This document shows positions 1 to 7,886 of a stretch of 64,000 nt of DNA, piece by piece. Both the position numbers and the translations under genes were made by a program. Under the pieces are notes generated by a model. That model was given only the letters and a program-made list of their open reading frames with translations. It made no database searches and was not told where the DNA came from. The stretch's first letter is position 1, and every line of letters starts with the position of its first letter. The DNA comes from Myxococcales bacterium (lineage in GTDB: Bacteria > Myxococcota_A > Polyangia > Polyangiales > Houyiibacteriaceae): NCBI GenBank assembly GCA_029863605.1, contig JAOTVB010000001.1, positions 96,187 to 160,186 on the forward strand, written 5' to 3'.

Positions 1-56
1 ACTCCTCGAGAACAGGTGCAGTGCCAGTGTCGGTGCCAGTTTCAGCGCGCTGCGGG
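1..56. other. Window edge, no gene called; degenerate GTG/CAG-rich sequence
   Basis: No supported gene. Read on the minus strand this stretch gives a Glu/Thr/Gly/Asp-rich peptide without a start codon, similar in composition to the Asp/Thr/Gly linkers of exported proteins elsewhere in the window. It could be a simple-sequence spacer downstream of the membrane-protein gene that follows. Nothing more can be said because the window ends here. Confidence 0.3.
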
Positions 57-512
57 CTAGATTTCTTGCGCAGGCTCGCTCGGGTAGGCGACGGTGGCTG
101 GCGGGCCTGCGCCGAACATCTTCGCCACCGACGGCCGCGAAAGAACCAACATTGTCAGGATTCCGAGTGCTGTTCCGTACGGCATTCCGAGCATGGTGAT
201 GACGGCCACCACGTAACAGAGGGTGCGCGAATTTCGCTCCCGCAGTGCTTTGGCAACCCGGAGCTTCGCAGCCGCAATAGCGAGACCGATCACCGTGATC
301 AGGATGCCAACAACTATGAACATCAAGATGAATGCCTCGGGCGGAGCGTCGCCCTTCTTGAAAGGCAATGAGCTCATGAGCGCTCCCATCCCGACGTAGG
401 CCAGCCCGAAGAGCGAGAAGAAGGCGGTGAACCCTGCCGACACGAAGTACCCCCACCGCAGGAGTTTTAGGTGCTCCGCATCGACAATCACCTGCCTCGC
501 TTCTTCATCCAC
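57..512 (-). CDS. Conserved small integral membrane protein, unknown function
   Basis: The 151-residue protein starts with a polar stretch (DAEHLKLLRW) and then has three hydrophobic segments, at about residues 20-45, 58-85 and 95-125, followed by a short polar tail. From memory it resembles a widespread bacterial family of three- or four-helix membrane proteins with an EHL-x-LL N-terminus and an RPSV-x-x-F ending, for which I know no function. The start is supported by a GAGGT ribosome-binding site just upstream. It sits alone, with the flavoprotein gene behind it on the same strand about 60 bases away. No substrate or partner can be inferred. Confidence 0.75.
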   Translation of the reverse strand: MDEEARQVIVDAEHLKLLRWGYFVSAGFTAFFSLFGLAYVGMGALMSSLPFKKGDAPPEAFILMFIVVGILITVIGLAIAAAKLRVAKALRERNSRTLCYVVAVITMLGMPYGTALGILTMLVLSRPSVAKMFGAGPPATVAYPSEPAQEI

Positions 513-573
513 GACCTCAGGTTATCACCCGAGGTTGGAAACGGCCCGCTTTCAAAGGTCCGAACTGACGCTC

Positions 574-1698
574 CTAGCGCCCCTTCGGCGCGATCAGATC
601 GGCGCGGATATCCTCGATCGTCGCGCAGCCTGCCAGGGCCATGGCCAAGTCGAGCTCGGTTCGGAGCAACGAAAGCGCATGCTCTACGCCGGCTTGTCCG
701 CCGGCTGCGAGGCCCCATAGGACCGGTCGGCCGATCAAGACCGCGTGCGCCCCCAGGGCCAGCGCCTTCAGGATGTCCGTGCCGCGCCGAATACCGCCGT
801 CGAGCAGAAGCAGAGCCTCGTCGCCGACCTCTGCTGCAACGTCGGGCAAGGCTTCGATCGTCGCAACGCTTGTATCGAGTTGACGACCGCCGTGGTTGGA
901 CACGATGATGCCGTCTGCGCCGTGCTCGATCGACCGTCGGGCGTCGTCGGCCCGGACGATGCCTTTGACCAGCACCGGCATGGGAGAGATCGATCGCAAC
1001 CAGTCCAAGTCTTTCCAGCAGAGGGACGGGTCGAGCAGCCGCGCAAAATAGGCCGCTAGACCCGAGTCGCCTTCTGCCGCGTCGACCCGGGCATAGCCGT
1101 CGGCAAGCATGTTCTCGATGCCCATCCCCTCCGGCAGTGCAAAGCCAGTCCGAATGTCTCGCTCGCGGCGACCGAGGAGCGGCGCGTCGACGGTGAGCAC
1201 CAACGCCTTGCAGCCCGCTGCATGGACGCGCTGCACCAACGCCTCGGTCGCACCACGGTCGCAATAGACGTAGAGTTGAAACCAGATGTCGCGCTCGGCC
1301 GCGGACACGACCTCTTCGACTCCGGTCGTGCTCAGGGTGCTCAGCACCATCGTCGTCCCGACTGCGGTCGCCGCGCGGGCGGTCGCCACCTCGCCATCCG
1401 GATGCGCGAGCTTGTGAAAGGCGGTTGGCGCCACCAACACCGGCAGCTCGAGCTTGCTACCCAACACGGTCGCCGAGAGGTCGCGCTCGCCGACGTCGAC
1501 GAGCACTCGGTAACGCAACGAAATGTCCTCATAAGCCGCACGATTGCGACGCAAGGTCACCTCGTCGTCGGCCCCACCATAGTAGTAACCCCAGGTCATC
1601 GCCGACAGCTCGCGCTCGGCGAGCTTTTCGAGCGCCATCAGGTTGAGCGCATCCACGGCGCCCGAGTCTAGACTACGCCCCCGGAGGTTACTAGCCAC
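574..1698 (-). CDS. FMN-dependent alpha-hydroxy-acid oxidase/dehydrogenase
   Basis: This protein (374 aa) has the TIM-barrel fold of the glycolate oxidase / L-lactate dehydrogenase (LldD) / lactate oxidase family. Visible signatures are the N-terminal YYYGGADDE motif (residues 38-46), PTAFHKLAHPDGE, the LTVDAPLLGRRERD segment, the VLVKGI strand with the FMN-contacting Lys, and the active-site SNHGGRQLD motif with His269 and Arg272. The family oxidises L-2-hydroxyacids to 2-oxoacids using FMN, passing electrons to O2 or a quinone. The N-terminus has no membrane anchor, so a cytoplasmic oxidase is likely. Substrate (lactate, glycolate or longer hydroxyacids) cannot be decided. Length is normal for the family. 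Confidence 0.93.
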   Translation of the reverse strand: MASNLRGRSLDSGAVDALNLMALEKLAERELSAMTWGYYYGGADDEVTLRRNRAAYEDISLRYRVLVDVGERDLSATVLGSKLELPVLVAPTAFHKLAHPDGEVATARAATAVGTTMVLSTLSTTGVEEVVSAAERDIWFQLYVYCDRGATEALVQRVHAAGCKALVLTVDAPLLGRRERDIRTGFALPEGMGIENMLADGYARVDAAEGDSGLAAYFARLLDPSLCWKDLDWLRSISPMPVLVKGIVRADDARRSIEHGADGIIVSNHGGRQLDTSVATIEALPDVAAEVGDEALLLLDGGIRRGTDILKALALGAHAVLIGRPVLWGLAAGGQAGVEHALSLLRTELDLAMALAGCATIEDIRADLIAPKGR

Positions 1699-1731
1699 CT
1701 AGCTCAAGAGCCGAGGGAACTAGCACTGGCA

Positions 1732-1929
1732 CTACGGTGCTTCGTCGATCATGCCATCGCAGTCTTCGTCGACCGGGGTTTCCCCGGGCGGCATGGCGAC
1801 TTCGCGAGTAGGCACGACTTCTCCGATGCACTCGGCCCAGCCGGGGCCCTCGGCATTGCAGGTTTCGGAGCCGGTCGTGCAGGCTCCGATGGTCTCGGTA
1901 CCGGGTGGACCCGTGTAGCAATCGCGCAT
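1732..1929 (-). pseudogene. MopE-like metal-binding-repeat fragment (orphan C-terminus)
   Basis: The 65-residue reading frame contains GPGW-x-EC and ends in PVDEDCDGMIDEAP. The DEDCDG motif and the Cys spacing are those of the putative metal-binding repeats (MopE-type) found near the ends of very large secreted proteins of Myxococcota. Here only one repeat remains. The frame runs upstream without a credible start or signal peptide into the zinc-finger gene, and a family member would be several hundred residues longer. I read it as the relic of a deleted secreted-protein gene, though a tiny expressed protein from ATG 1929 is possible. No ribosome-binding site is obvious. Confidence 0.5.
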
Positions 1930-1961
1930 CGAACCGGGATCACAATCGATGGTCGCAACGC

Positions 1962-2317
1962 CTAGACGTCCGCGGCCCGCTGGCACTGCAGGCAAAACGG
2001 TGCCTCGGGTTTGGCGCACAGGCGACGGTAACCGATCGGTTCTTCGCACTTGCGGCAAAGGCCGTACTCGCCGCTGTCGAAGGTGGACAGCGCGAGCTTG
2101 CACTGGGTTAGGCGAAGTTGGGTTTTTTCCCGCGTGGCCTTGGCCATGGCTTGCTGCTGCATCGCGTCCATGCGCGATAGCCGGCCAACCGTGCTCTGGT
2201 CGAGCACCACTGGATCGGCCGCGTCGGTACTAGCGTGCAGGGTCTTTTCGAGCTCGGCGACCAGCTCGAGAGCTGCTTCCTCAACGTTTCGGCTTGCTTC
2301 TCGGAAAGTTCTTCCAC
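1962..2317 (-). pseudogene. TraR/DksA-type zinc-finger protein, single-base frameshift
   Basis: The C-terminal part reads [26 protein letters not shown] and PFCLQCQ, a C4 zinc finger of the TraR/DksA family, which binds the RNA polymerase secondary channel in characterised members. The matching N-terminal coiled coil ([16 protein letters not shown]) is in another frame. Adding one C near 2266-2270 joins them as [13 protein letters not shown], and the total length then becomes exactly 119 codons from a GTG at 2317. The break may be a real mutation or an assembly indel. It lies 14 bases behind the metallothionein stop, so both genes probably share one transcript and perhaps a metal-stress role. 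Confidence 0.75.
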
Positions 2318-2331
2318 CTCGCGGGCCTGGG

Positions 2332-2478
2332 CTATTCGGCGGCTTCGCCGCAGGTGCACCCATCGTGGCCACAGGATTGGCCTTGAGCACACTCCGTACT
2401 GCAGTAGCGTTTGCCGTCCTGCTCGACGTAGTTCTCCGAGACGTCGCAGTTGCGTCCCTCGTGAGCGCACGTGTCCAT
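2332..2478 (-). CDS. Small bacterial metallothionein
   Basis: The 48-residue protein contains nine Cys/His-rich positions grouped as [14 protein letters not shown] and [10 protein letters not shown], with the central Tyr-Cys-Ser and C-terminal GH-x-GC-x-C pattern of prokaryotic metallothioneins such as SmtA. It should bind Zn, Cd or Cu ions in the cytoplasm through thiolate clusters. The start at 2478 is chosen because a perfect AGGAGG lies five bases upstream; an in-frame ATG 17 codons earlier has no such site and would add an unrelated Arg/Ser-rich leader. It is the first gene of a pair with the TraR/DksA-like gene. Confidence 0.88.
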
Positions 2479-2483
2479 GGGAA

Positions 2484-2489
2484 CCTCCT
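2484..2489 (-). promoter_or_regulatory. Ribosome-binding site of the metallothionein gene
   Basis: A perfect AGGAGG on the minus strand is spaced five bases from the ATG at 2478. It fixes the start and suggests strong translation of the metallothionein. Confidence 0.75.
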
Positions 2490-2592
2490 CGGCCGAGTAT
2501 ACTGGACTCCCATCGCAGCGTGAACGCAAGAGAGCCGACCGTCGATGGAGCGGCCGCTGCCGACCGGCCTTTGATCACCTCATTTCCCGATC

Positions 2593-3420
2593 TCACGCTT
2601 TCGGCCCGATGCAGGCGTCCATGACTTCGTCGCCGTACATCATGCGGTTGAGCTCCTCGAAGTCGTCGCCCTGTGGGATGATCAGTCCGCCGCAGACTCC
2701 CAAGACCTGGCCGGTGACCCACTTGCCGGTATCACTCGCGAAGTAGAGAACCGCATCTCCGATCTCTTCGGGCGCGCCCGGCCGTCCAAGCGGCGTGCGC
2801 GTGACGAGATCGGCTCGGAATTCCTCAGAGAAATGCTCTTCGGTCACCTCGGTGACGATGTAGCCGGGGGCGATGCAGTTCACTCGGATCTGAAAGGGTG
2901 CGAGTTCGACGGCAGCGCAACGGGTGAGCATCTCGAGGCCGGCTTTGCTCGTGCTGTACGCTGCCATCCACTTTTCGACTTTCGATCCGGCAACCGAAGA
3001 GATCGTGATGATGCTGCCGCCGCCATGGTCCTTCATCGAGAGACCGGCGTGCTTGATGCACATCGCGGTACCGACGATGTTGAGCTCACAGCAGAACTGC
3101 CACGCGTCGATCGGCGCATCGAGAATCGGCCCTGGGTAGCCGCTCCCCGCGTTCGCCACCAGGATATCGAGCCCCGCATCGCCTGCCGCAGCGGCGACCG
3201 CCGCTTGCACGTCTTCTTCGTTGGTGATGTCGCACGCCTGAAAAGAAGCCTTGCCCTCGGGCACGACTGCTTGGAGCCGTCCAAGCGCCTCCTCTAGAAC
3301 GTCATCGCGTCGGCCGACGATCAGCACCTCGGCGCCGTGCTCTAGCAAGCGCCGCGCGCATCCAAATCCAACCCCCGTGCCTCCACCGGTCACCAACGCT
3401 CGCTTGCCTGCTACTTGCAT
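2593..3420 (-). CDS. Short-chain dehydrogenase/reductase (SDR)
   Basis: Classical SDR of 275 residues. The nucleotide motif TGGGTGVG is at residues 11-18, NAG at 90-92, the catalytic Ser in TISSVAG near 141, and the Tyr155/Lys159 pair in YSTSK. The Asn of the NIVG segment completes the tetrad. A C-terminal extension rich in Gly and Asp (GGLIIPQGDDFEELNRMMYGDE) follows the usual glycine-rich end and may shape the substrate pocket. It probably uses NADP(H), as an Arg pair (GRRDD) follows strand 2. The substrate is unknown. The start at 3420 places TGGGTG at the normal distance; the longer frame upstream is Arg/Pro-rich and overlaps the divergent methyltransferase gene. Confidence 0.9.
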   Translation of the reverse strand: MQVAGKRALVTGGGTGVGFGCARRLLEHGAEVLIVGRRDDVLEEALGRLQAVVPEGKASFQACDITNEEDVQAAVAAAAGDAGLDILVANAGSGYPGPILDAPIDAWQFCCELNIVGTAMCIKHAGLSMKDHGGGSIITISSVAGSKVEKWMAAYSTSKAGLEMLTRCAAVELAPFQIRVNCIAPGYIVTEVTEEHFSEEFRADLVTRTPLGRPGAPEEIGDAVLYFASDTGKWVTGQVLGVCGGLIIPQGDDFEELNRMMYGDEVMDACIGPKA

Positions 3421-3437
3421 CGCCCTACTATGAGCCG

Positions 3438-4301
3438 ATGCGAAAGGGTCTGCCAAGCGGCACGTCGTTCGTGGTTTCGTTTGCACGCGGGCTCGGGGTG
3501 GACGACCAGGTGCTCGATCCAGTCGCGAGAGATCTCTTGCCATCTTGGCTTGGCCGGATGGCCGATGCACCGCGTCACCTCGGAGGGGCCGCAGCGCTTT
3601 ACCGCAAGGCGATGCGCGCCACAACGTTCGGGCTCATCGACCATGCGGTGCTTCGGACCCGAGCGATCGATACCCACCTCGCCTCGGCACTGCAGTCGGG
3701 AATCGATCAGGTCGTAATTCTAGGAGCGGGGCTCGATGCGCGTGCCTGGCGTTTGCCCGGGTTGGGGATGACCACCGTGTTCGAGGTCGACCACCCGGCT
3801 ACCCAGCAATACAAGCAGAGGCGCATCGGTGGAAGGACACCGCGCGCCGAGGTTCGCTACGTGGCGGTCGATTTCGAGAAGGAGCGGTTCTCAGAGGGCC
3901 TCGAACGGGCAGGGTTTCGTTCGGCCGATGCGAGCATGTGGATCTGGGAAGGCGTCGCGATGTATCTGCGGCGCGATGCCATTCGCGACACGCTCGAGCA
4001 GTTGACGCGGCTTTCGGCTGCCGGGAGCGAGCTTGCGATGACCTACCGCGTGCCCGGTATGCTCCCGTTTGGTGCTCTTGGGCGCGCCGCGATTCCCGCG
4101 CTGTTCAAGGCCGCTGGTGAACCGCTCAAGGGCACCCTCGAGCCCCACGATCTGGTGTCTACCGTCACGCCGGAGTGGGATGTCGTTTACGACGATGATG
4201 CGCGTGGGTGGCAGAAGCTCACGGGCTCTCTCGCCGACCCCGCCCGCAGCTTTCTCGGCGAGCGGCTGGCGGTCGCAAGGCGATCATCGCAAACCGACTA
4301 G
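3438..4301 (+). CDS. SAM-dependent methyltransferase, leucine carboxyl methyltransferase-like family
   Basis: The 287-residue protein carries VVILGAGLDARAWRL (residues 92-106), the SAM-binding motif typical of the LCM/PPM2-like bacterial family, then FEVDHPATQQYK with the acidic ribose ligand, YVAVDFEKE and WIWEGVAMYL. These are the four signature blocks of that family, members of which methylate carboxyl or hydroxyl groups of small molecules; many have unknown substrates. It is transcribed divergently from the SDR gene, with only 17 bases between the two start codons, so any promoter must lie inside coding sequence. The ending is polar and complete. Confidence 0.88.
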   Translation: MRKGLPSGTSFVVSFARGLGVDDQVLDPVARDLLPSWLGRMADAPRHLGGAAALYRKAMRATTFGLIDHAVLRTRAIDTHLASALQSGIDQVVILGAGLDARAWRLPGLGMTTVFEVDHPATQQYKQRRIGGRTPRAEVRYVAVDFEKERFSEGLERAGFRSADASMWIWEGVAMYLRRDAIRDTLEQLTRLSAAGSELAMTYRVPGMLPFGALGRAAIPALFKAAGEPLKGTLEPHDLVSTVTPEWDVVYDDDARGWQKLTGSLADPARSFLGERLAVARRSSQTD

Positions 4302-4459
4302 CGAGGCGGGTAACGTTGTCCCCCAATTTATGGACTTCAGGATCGAGCAATGGGGACGGCGACGCAAATTTGGACCAGGACTACAACGCTGCCCTACTGT
4401 ACCGTCGGCGTTGCCAGCTGACCTCTGAGCCCTATACCGATCGCCGAGGAGGCGTCGTC

Positions 4460-5467
4460 ATGAAGGCAATGGTCGTGAGAGAAGCGGGTGGGCCCTTTGA
4501 GCTCGAGGAGCGAGAGGTTCCCGAGCCCGGGCCGGGTGAGATTCGAATCAAGGTCGAGGCCTGCGGCATCTGTCACAGTGACGCTTTCGTGAAGTTCGGT
4601 CAGTTTCCTGGCCTCGAGCTGCCAAGGGTCCCGGGTCACGAAGTTGCCGGAGCGGTAGACGCGCTTGGCGACGGTGTTGACCTGTTCTCCGTCGGTGACC
4701 GAGTCGGTGTGGGTTGGCACGGCGGCCACTGCTTCAAGTGCGATCCTTGCCGCCGCGGTGATTTCCTCAACTGCAAGAGCCCCAAGGTTTGCGGCATCAG
4801 TTATGATGGGGGTTACCAGGAGTACTTGGTCTGTCCGTGGGAGGCGGTGGCACGGATTCCGGATGCGCTCAGTGCGGTCGATGCAGCTCCTCTCCTGTGC
4901 GCCGGGATCACCACGTACAACGCGCTTCGAAACAGCGGCGCCCGGCCGGGCGATGTCGTTGCCGTACAAGGCGTCGGTGGGCTCGGCCATCTGGCGCTGC
5001 AGTATGCGAATCGCATGGGCTTTCACACGGTGGCCCTCTCGCGCGGCAAAGACAAAGAAGCACTCGCCCGAAAGCTCGGCGCGCACCAATACATCGATGC
5101 GACTGCCCAAGACGAAGTGAAGGAGCTCCAAAAACTCGGGGGTGCCGACGTGATCTTGGCGACCGCCCCGAGTGGCAAGGCGATCGAAGGCGTGGTCAAC
5201 GGCCTGAGCGGTCGTGGCAAGCTGATGCTCGTGGCCGCGGCGCCTGATCCCTTTTCCGTCAACGCCTTCGGCATGCTTTCGGGCAAGATGATTCACGGCT
5301 GGCCGAGTGGCTCGGCGATCGACAGCGAAGACACGATGCGCTTCTCTGCCCTGACCGACGTACGCCCCCAGGTCGAGCGCTTCCCTCTCGAGGGTGCCGA
5401 CGAAGCGTTCGCGAAAGTCATGGAAAACACCATCCGCTTTCGCGCCGTCCTCGACATCGCGAGCTAG
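4460..5467 (+). CDS. Zinc-dependent alcohol dehydrogenase (MDR family)
   Basis: Medium-chain dehydrogenase of 335 residues. Catalytic zinc ligands Cys38 and His60-Glu61 are present, with Cys147 as the third ligand. Four structural-zinc cysteines lie at 91, 94, 97 and 105, and the NAD-binding motif GVGGLGH at 171-177. Together these point to a working alcohol/aldehyde oxidoreductase similar to AdhP/AdhA types. Start 4460 is set by a GAGGAGG-like site at 4446-4452; the longer frame upstream runs into the methyltransferase gene and has no signature. The loop around residue 173 has no unusual feature. The gene stands alone with no obvious pathway partner. Confidence 0.92.
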   Translation: MKAMVVREAGGPFELEEREVPEPGPGEIRIKVEACGICHSDAFVKFGQFPGLELPRVPGHEVAGAVDALGDGVDLFSVGDRVGVGWHGGHCFKCDPCRRGDFLNCKSPKVCGISYDGGYQEYLVCPWEAVARIPDALSAVDAAPLLCAGITTYNALRNSGARPGDVVAVQGVGGLGHLALQYANRMGFHTVALSRGKDKEALARKLGAHQYIDATAQDEVKELQKLGGADVILATAPSGKAIEGVVNGLSGRGKLMLVAAAPDPFSVNAFGMLSGKMIHGWPSGSAIDSEDTMRFSALTDVRPQVERFPLEGADEAFAKVMENTIRFRAVLDIAS

Positions 5468-5500
5468 GGATCTTCGCCGGTTGAAGCAATACGCCGTGGT

Positions 5501-5815
5501 TCAGTTCAGGCACTCGGGATGGTCGATGCAATCGGCACAGACACAACCCTCCCGGAAGGTCGTGCACTCGCCATCGTTCACGCAATTCTCTGGGTCGCTG
5601 CAAAAGAGGTCGGTGTCGCAATCGCAGCAGACGCAGTCGTCGTCGCTGCAGTCGTTGTTGTTGGTGCACAGATCGCTGCCGCCGCCCGGCTCGCAAGCTC
5701 TGGCGTCACCGCCCATTCCGCCCGTGCCACCCGTTCCGCCGGTAGCTGACGTACCACCGGTTCCGTCAGCGCCACCGTCCGCACAAACGCGCGCCAAGAG
5801 TATGCTTGCTGTCAC
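5501..5815 (-). CDS. Cysteine-rich small protein with Gly/Thr linker, probably exported
   Basis: The frame encodes about 104 residues: a short hydrophobic start (ASILLARVC), a Gly/Thr low-complexity linker, then a Cys/Asp-rich domain with more than ten cysteines (DCSDDDCVCCDCDTD, FCSDPENC, EGCVCADC). The composition is typical of myxobacterial surface lipoproteins, with the first Cys as possible lipidation site. The start is uncertain: the only reasonable codon is a GTG at 5815 with a weak ribosome-binding site, which gives an unusually short signal sequence. It lies 16 bases behind the hotdog-type gene on the same strand. Function not recognised; metal binding or disulfide-rich structure is possible. 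Confidence 0.5.
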   Translation of the reverse strand: MTASILLARVCADGGADGTGGTSATGGTGGTGGMGGDARACEPGGGSDLCTNNNDCSDDDCVCCDCDTDLFCSDPENCVNDGECTTFREGCVCADCIDHPECLN

Positions 5816-5831
5816 TGGTCTTCGATAGTTG

Positions 5832-6596
5832 TCAGCGGGCGAGCTCGAAATCTGCCTGTTCGGTTTTGAGCGCGATCCAGGTTGCGCGGCCCAGCGCGCA
5901 GGGGTTTCCGTCTTCGTCGAAGACGGCGCTCCCGGACCAGAGCTTTCGGCCTTCGCTGCCGATCTTCCAGCCGACGGCAACGTACCGCTCCCCGACACGG
6001 GCCCCGCGAAGAAGCTTGCCGTGGAGGCGCCCGAGGACGGCGACCGCCCCATAGTGAGGAAAGTAGCTCGTGCAATCGAGGGCGGCCCAGACGATTTCAT
6101 CGTCGATGCGCTCGTTGTCGTTTGGCATCGAAGGATCGGGCGTCCACGGCGACGCGACCAGCTCGCGTTCAGCGATCCAACCGGGAAAGATGTTCATGCC
6201 ATCGTGGGCGGGGCGGCCCGGCCCGCAGACAAAGCACGTTGGGAAGCCATGCGCTTCGAACCCGGGGAACCGTTTCGATGCTTCGACTGCCTCTTCGAAC
6301 GACGGCGGCTCGGGAATTTCGAGGTTGAGCTCCTCGGCAACCGCTTCGCCGATCACGGTCTCGCCGTCCCGCAACACAGCCTGGCCGCCGTCCTGCATCT
6401 CCAACACAAGCTCCCGCTCGAGCGGTGGAGGCTTCCTCAAGGTAACGATCGATGGCCCTTCGACAACATCGGCAACAACCCCGCAGGTGTAACCACCATT
6501 TCCGGAATTAGGAGGGCCGTTAAACCGACTCTCGATGATCACCCGAGCCACAGGCGGTGAGCCTATCGCTGCCCCACCGTTTTCGGCAAGCGCCAA
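5832..6596 (-). CDS. Hotdog-fold-like protein, possible thioesterase
   Basis: The 254 residues show a pattern I associate with a double-hotdog family: SRFNGPPNSGNGGYTCG near residue 24-40, the Lys/Arg-rich strand LRKPPPLERELVLE, and a central FPTCFVCGPGRP motif, followed by a second half with EIVWAALDCTSYF. Such proteins often act on acyl-CoA or acyl carrier thioesters, but the active residue cannot be assigned here, so the activity is inference. No signal peptide is present. The next gene on the strand is the Cys-rich protein, 16 bases away. An earlier ATG is not available and the start at 6596 fits. Confidence 0.6.
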   Translation of the reverse strand: MALAENGGAAIGSPPVARVIIESRFNGPPNSGNGGYTCGVVADVVEGPSIVTLRKPPPLERELVLEMQDGGQAVLRDGETVIGEAVAEELNLEIPEPPSFEEAVEASKRFPGFEAHGFPTCFVCGPGRPAHDGMNIFPGWIAERELVASPWTPDPSMPNDNERIDDEIVWAALDCTSYFPHYGAVAVLGRLHGKLLRGARVGERYVAVGWKIGSEGRKLWSGSAVFDEDGNPCALGRATWIALKTEQADFELAR

Positions 6597-6643
6597 ACCG
6601 AGACTGTGAGAGGATGGGCAAAATGTCGCCGTAAGGACCTGAG

Positions 6644-6896
6644 ATGAAGTTCTTCCGCTCTCTCTATGTGTACTGGACCGTTCTCTTGTTCGCCGTCACG
6701 GTCGTCGTCGGTTGGCTGTACGATCCCGCGAAGATCGGGAGCGGTAGCCTATTACATGCCAAACATCATCCTCGGCCACAGTTCACACATTCTGATCTCG
6801 AATCTAGACCGAGTGATCGCCTCCGCCTGGATTTGGGTCTCCGTCGGTCTCACGATCCGCACCGTTCGACAGTTGCAGCACCCCCAGGCGCGCTGA
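6644..6896 (+). pseudogene. Small two-helix membrane protein, single-base frameshift
   Basis: From ATG 6644 (with AAGGA upstream) the frame gives VYWTVLLFAVTVVVGWLYDP, a membrane helix. The other half, PNIILGHSSHILISN and a second helix ASAWIWVSVGLTI, is in the +1 frame and ends at 6896. Removing one G from the GGG at 6737-6739 fuses them as DPAKIGAVAYYMPN, an 83-residue protein of exactly 84 codons including stop. No family is recognised. The homopolymer position makes a sequencing indel plausible; a genuine frameshift mutation cannot be excluded. Confidence 0.55.
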
Positions 6897-6921
6897 CGCT
6901 CGCACCACTACTGCCAGTTTG

Positions 6922-7848
6922 TCAGACGCTTTCCTCTAGAAACTGCGCGATCAGCCCAGCCACCGAGTACACCCGCAAAAAGTCCCCGTCCGCGAGCGCT
7001 TGCACGTGAGGCCTCGTGTTGGTGCACGCAATTCCCTTCAATACGCCGCTCGCCCGGAGCTTGCTGAGTGATTCCTTCGCAAACACGCCGTGGGTGCACA
7101 CGGCGTAGACTTCGCCTGCTCCGGCTTCTTGGTAGGATCGTGCGGCGGAGAGGAGCGAGCCGCCAGTGCGGATCATGTCGTCGTAGATGACCACCGACCG
7201 GCCTTCTACGTCAGCGGCCAATGCCGTGACGTCGGTTTGGGTGTCGGACAGCCGGCGTTTGAAGACGAATCCGGCGTCGACCTGGAGGTCGTTTGCGAGA
7301 CGCTCGACCCACTTGGCTCGGCCCGCGTCCGTGGCGCCCAGCACGAAGTCTTCTCCGCCAAAGTCGCGGATCGCTTGAAGGACCACCGACCGCGCCTGAA
7401 GGTGCACCGGCCGAATGTCGCCGCTGAAATATTGCGGGATGCCTTCTGAGTGGAGGTCGATCAGCACCGCGCGATTGCCCGAGCCCGCTGTGGGAATCGA
7501 AGAGAGAAGCCTCGCGCGGTTTTTGGCCGCGACGATCTCTCCACGCTTCGAGGCGCGCTCCATCGTTTGATAGCCAAACCAGGGAAGCACGAGCGTGAGT
7601 GTATGCACTCCTTCCTGCACCAGACCTGACGCAAGGTCGTAGATCTCCAACGTGTCGACGTCATCCACGGTGCCCCCTACCACGGTCACATCACGCCTTG
7701 CCACGTCGGTTTCGATCCGGCGATAGCGCTCTCCGTCGGGGAATACCTTACGCTCGACGACCCCGAGGTCGAAGCCTCCCGCGCCGGCGATGTCGTCACC
7801 AAGCTCTTGGTAGCGTTCCGTTGCAAAGAGCAGCATGGGCTGATTCAT
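6922..7848 (-). CDS. Ribose-phosphate pyrophosphokinase-like protein
   Basis: This 308-residue protein has the two-domain PRPP synthetase layout. Seen are FPDGER (36-41), the DLHSEGIPQYF segment (131-141) in place of the usual DLHAxQIQGFF, the flexible-loop Lys-Arg-Arg (KRRLSDTQTDV), and the PRPP-binding loop VVIYDDMIRTGGS (219-231) with the double Asp. The enzyme class makes PRPP from ribose-5-phosphate and ATP for nucleotide, His and Trp synthesis. Its divergence from the housekeeping consensus suggests a paralogue with a separate role, or a lineage-specific PrsA. No other nucleotide genes are adjacent; the glycerophosphodiesterase gene lies upstream on the same strand. Confidence 0.88.
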   Translation of the reverse strand: MNQPMLLFATERYQELGDDIAGAGGFDLGVVERKVFPDGERYRRIETDVARRDVTVVGGTVDDVDTLEIYDLASGLVQEGVHTLTLVLPWFGYQTMERASKRGEIVAAKNRARLLSSIPTAGSGNRAVLIDLHSEGIPQYFSGDIRPVHLQARSVVLQAIRDFGGEDFVLGATDAGRAKWVERLANDLQVDAGFVFKRRLSDTQTDVTALAADVEGRSVVIYDDMIRTGGSLLSAARSYQEAGAGEVYAVCTHGVFAKESLSKLRASGVLKGIACTNTRPHVQALADGDFLRVYSVAGLIAQFLEESV

Positions 7849-7886
7849 CGTCGTGACTCCATGACAACACAGGATCGTTTCGATGG

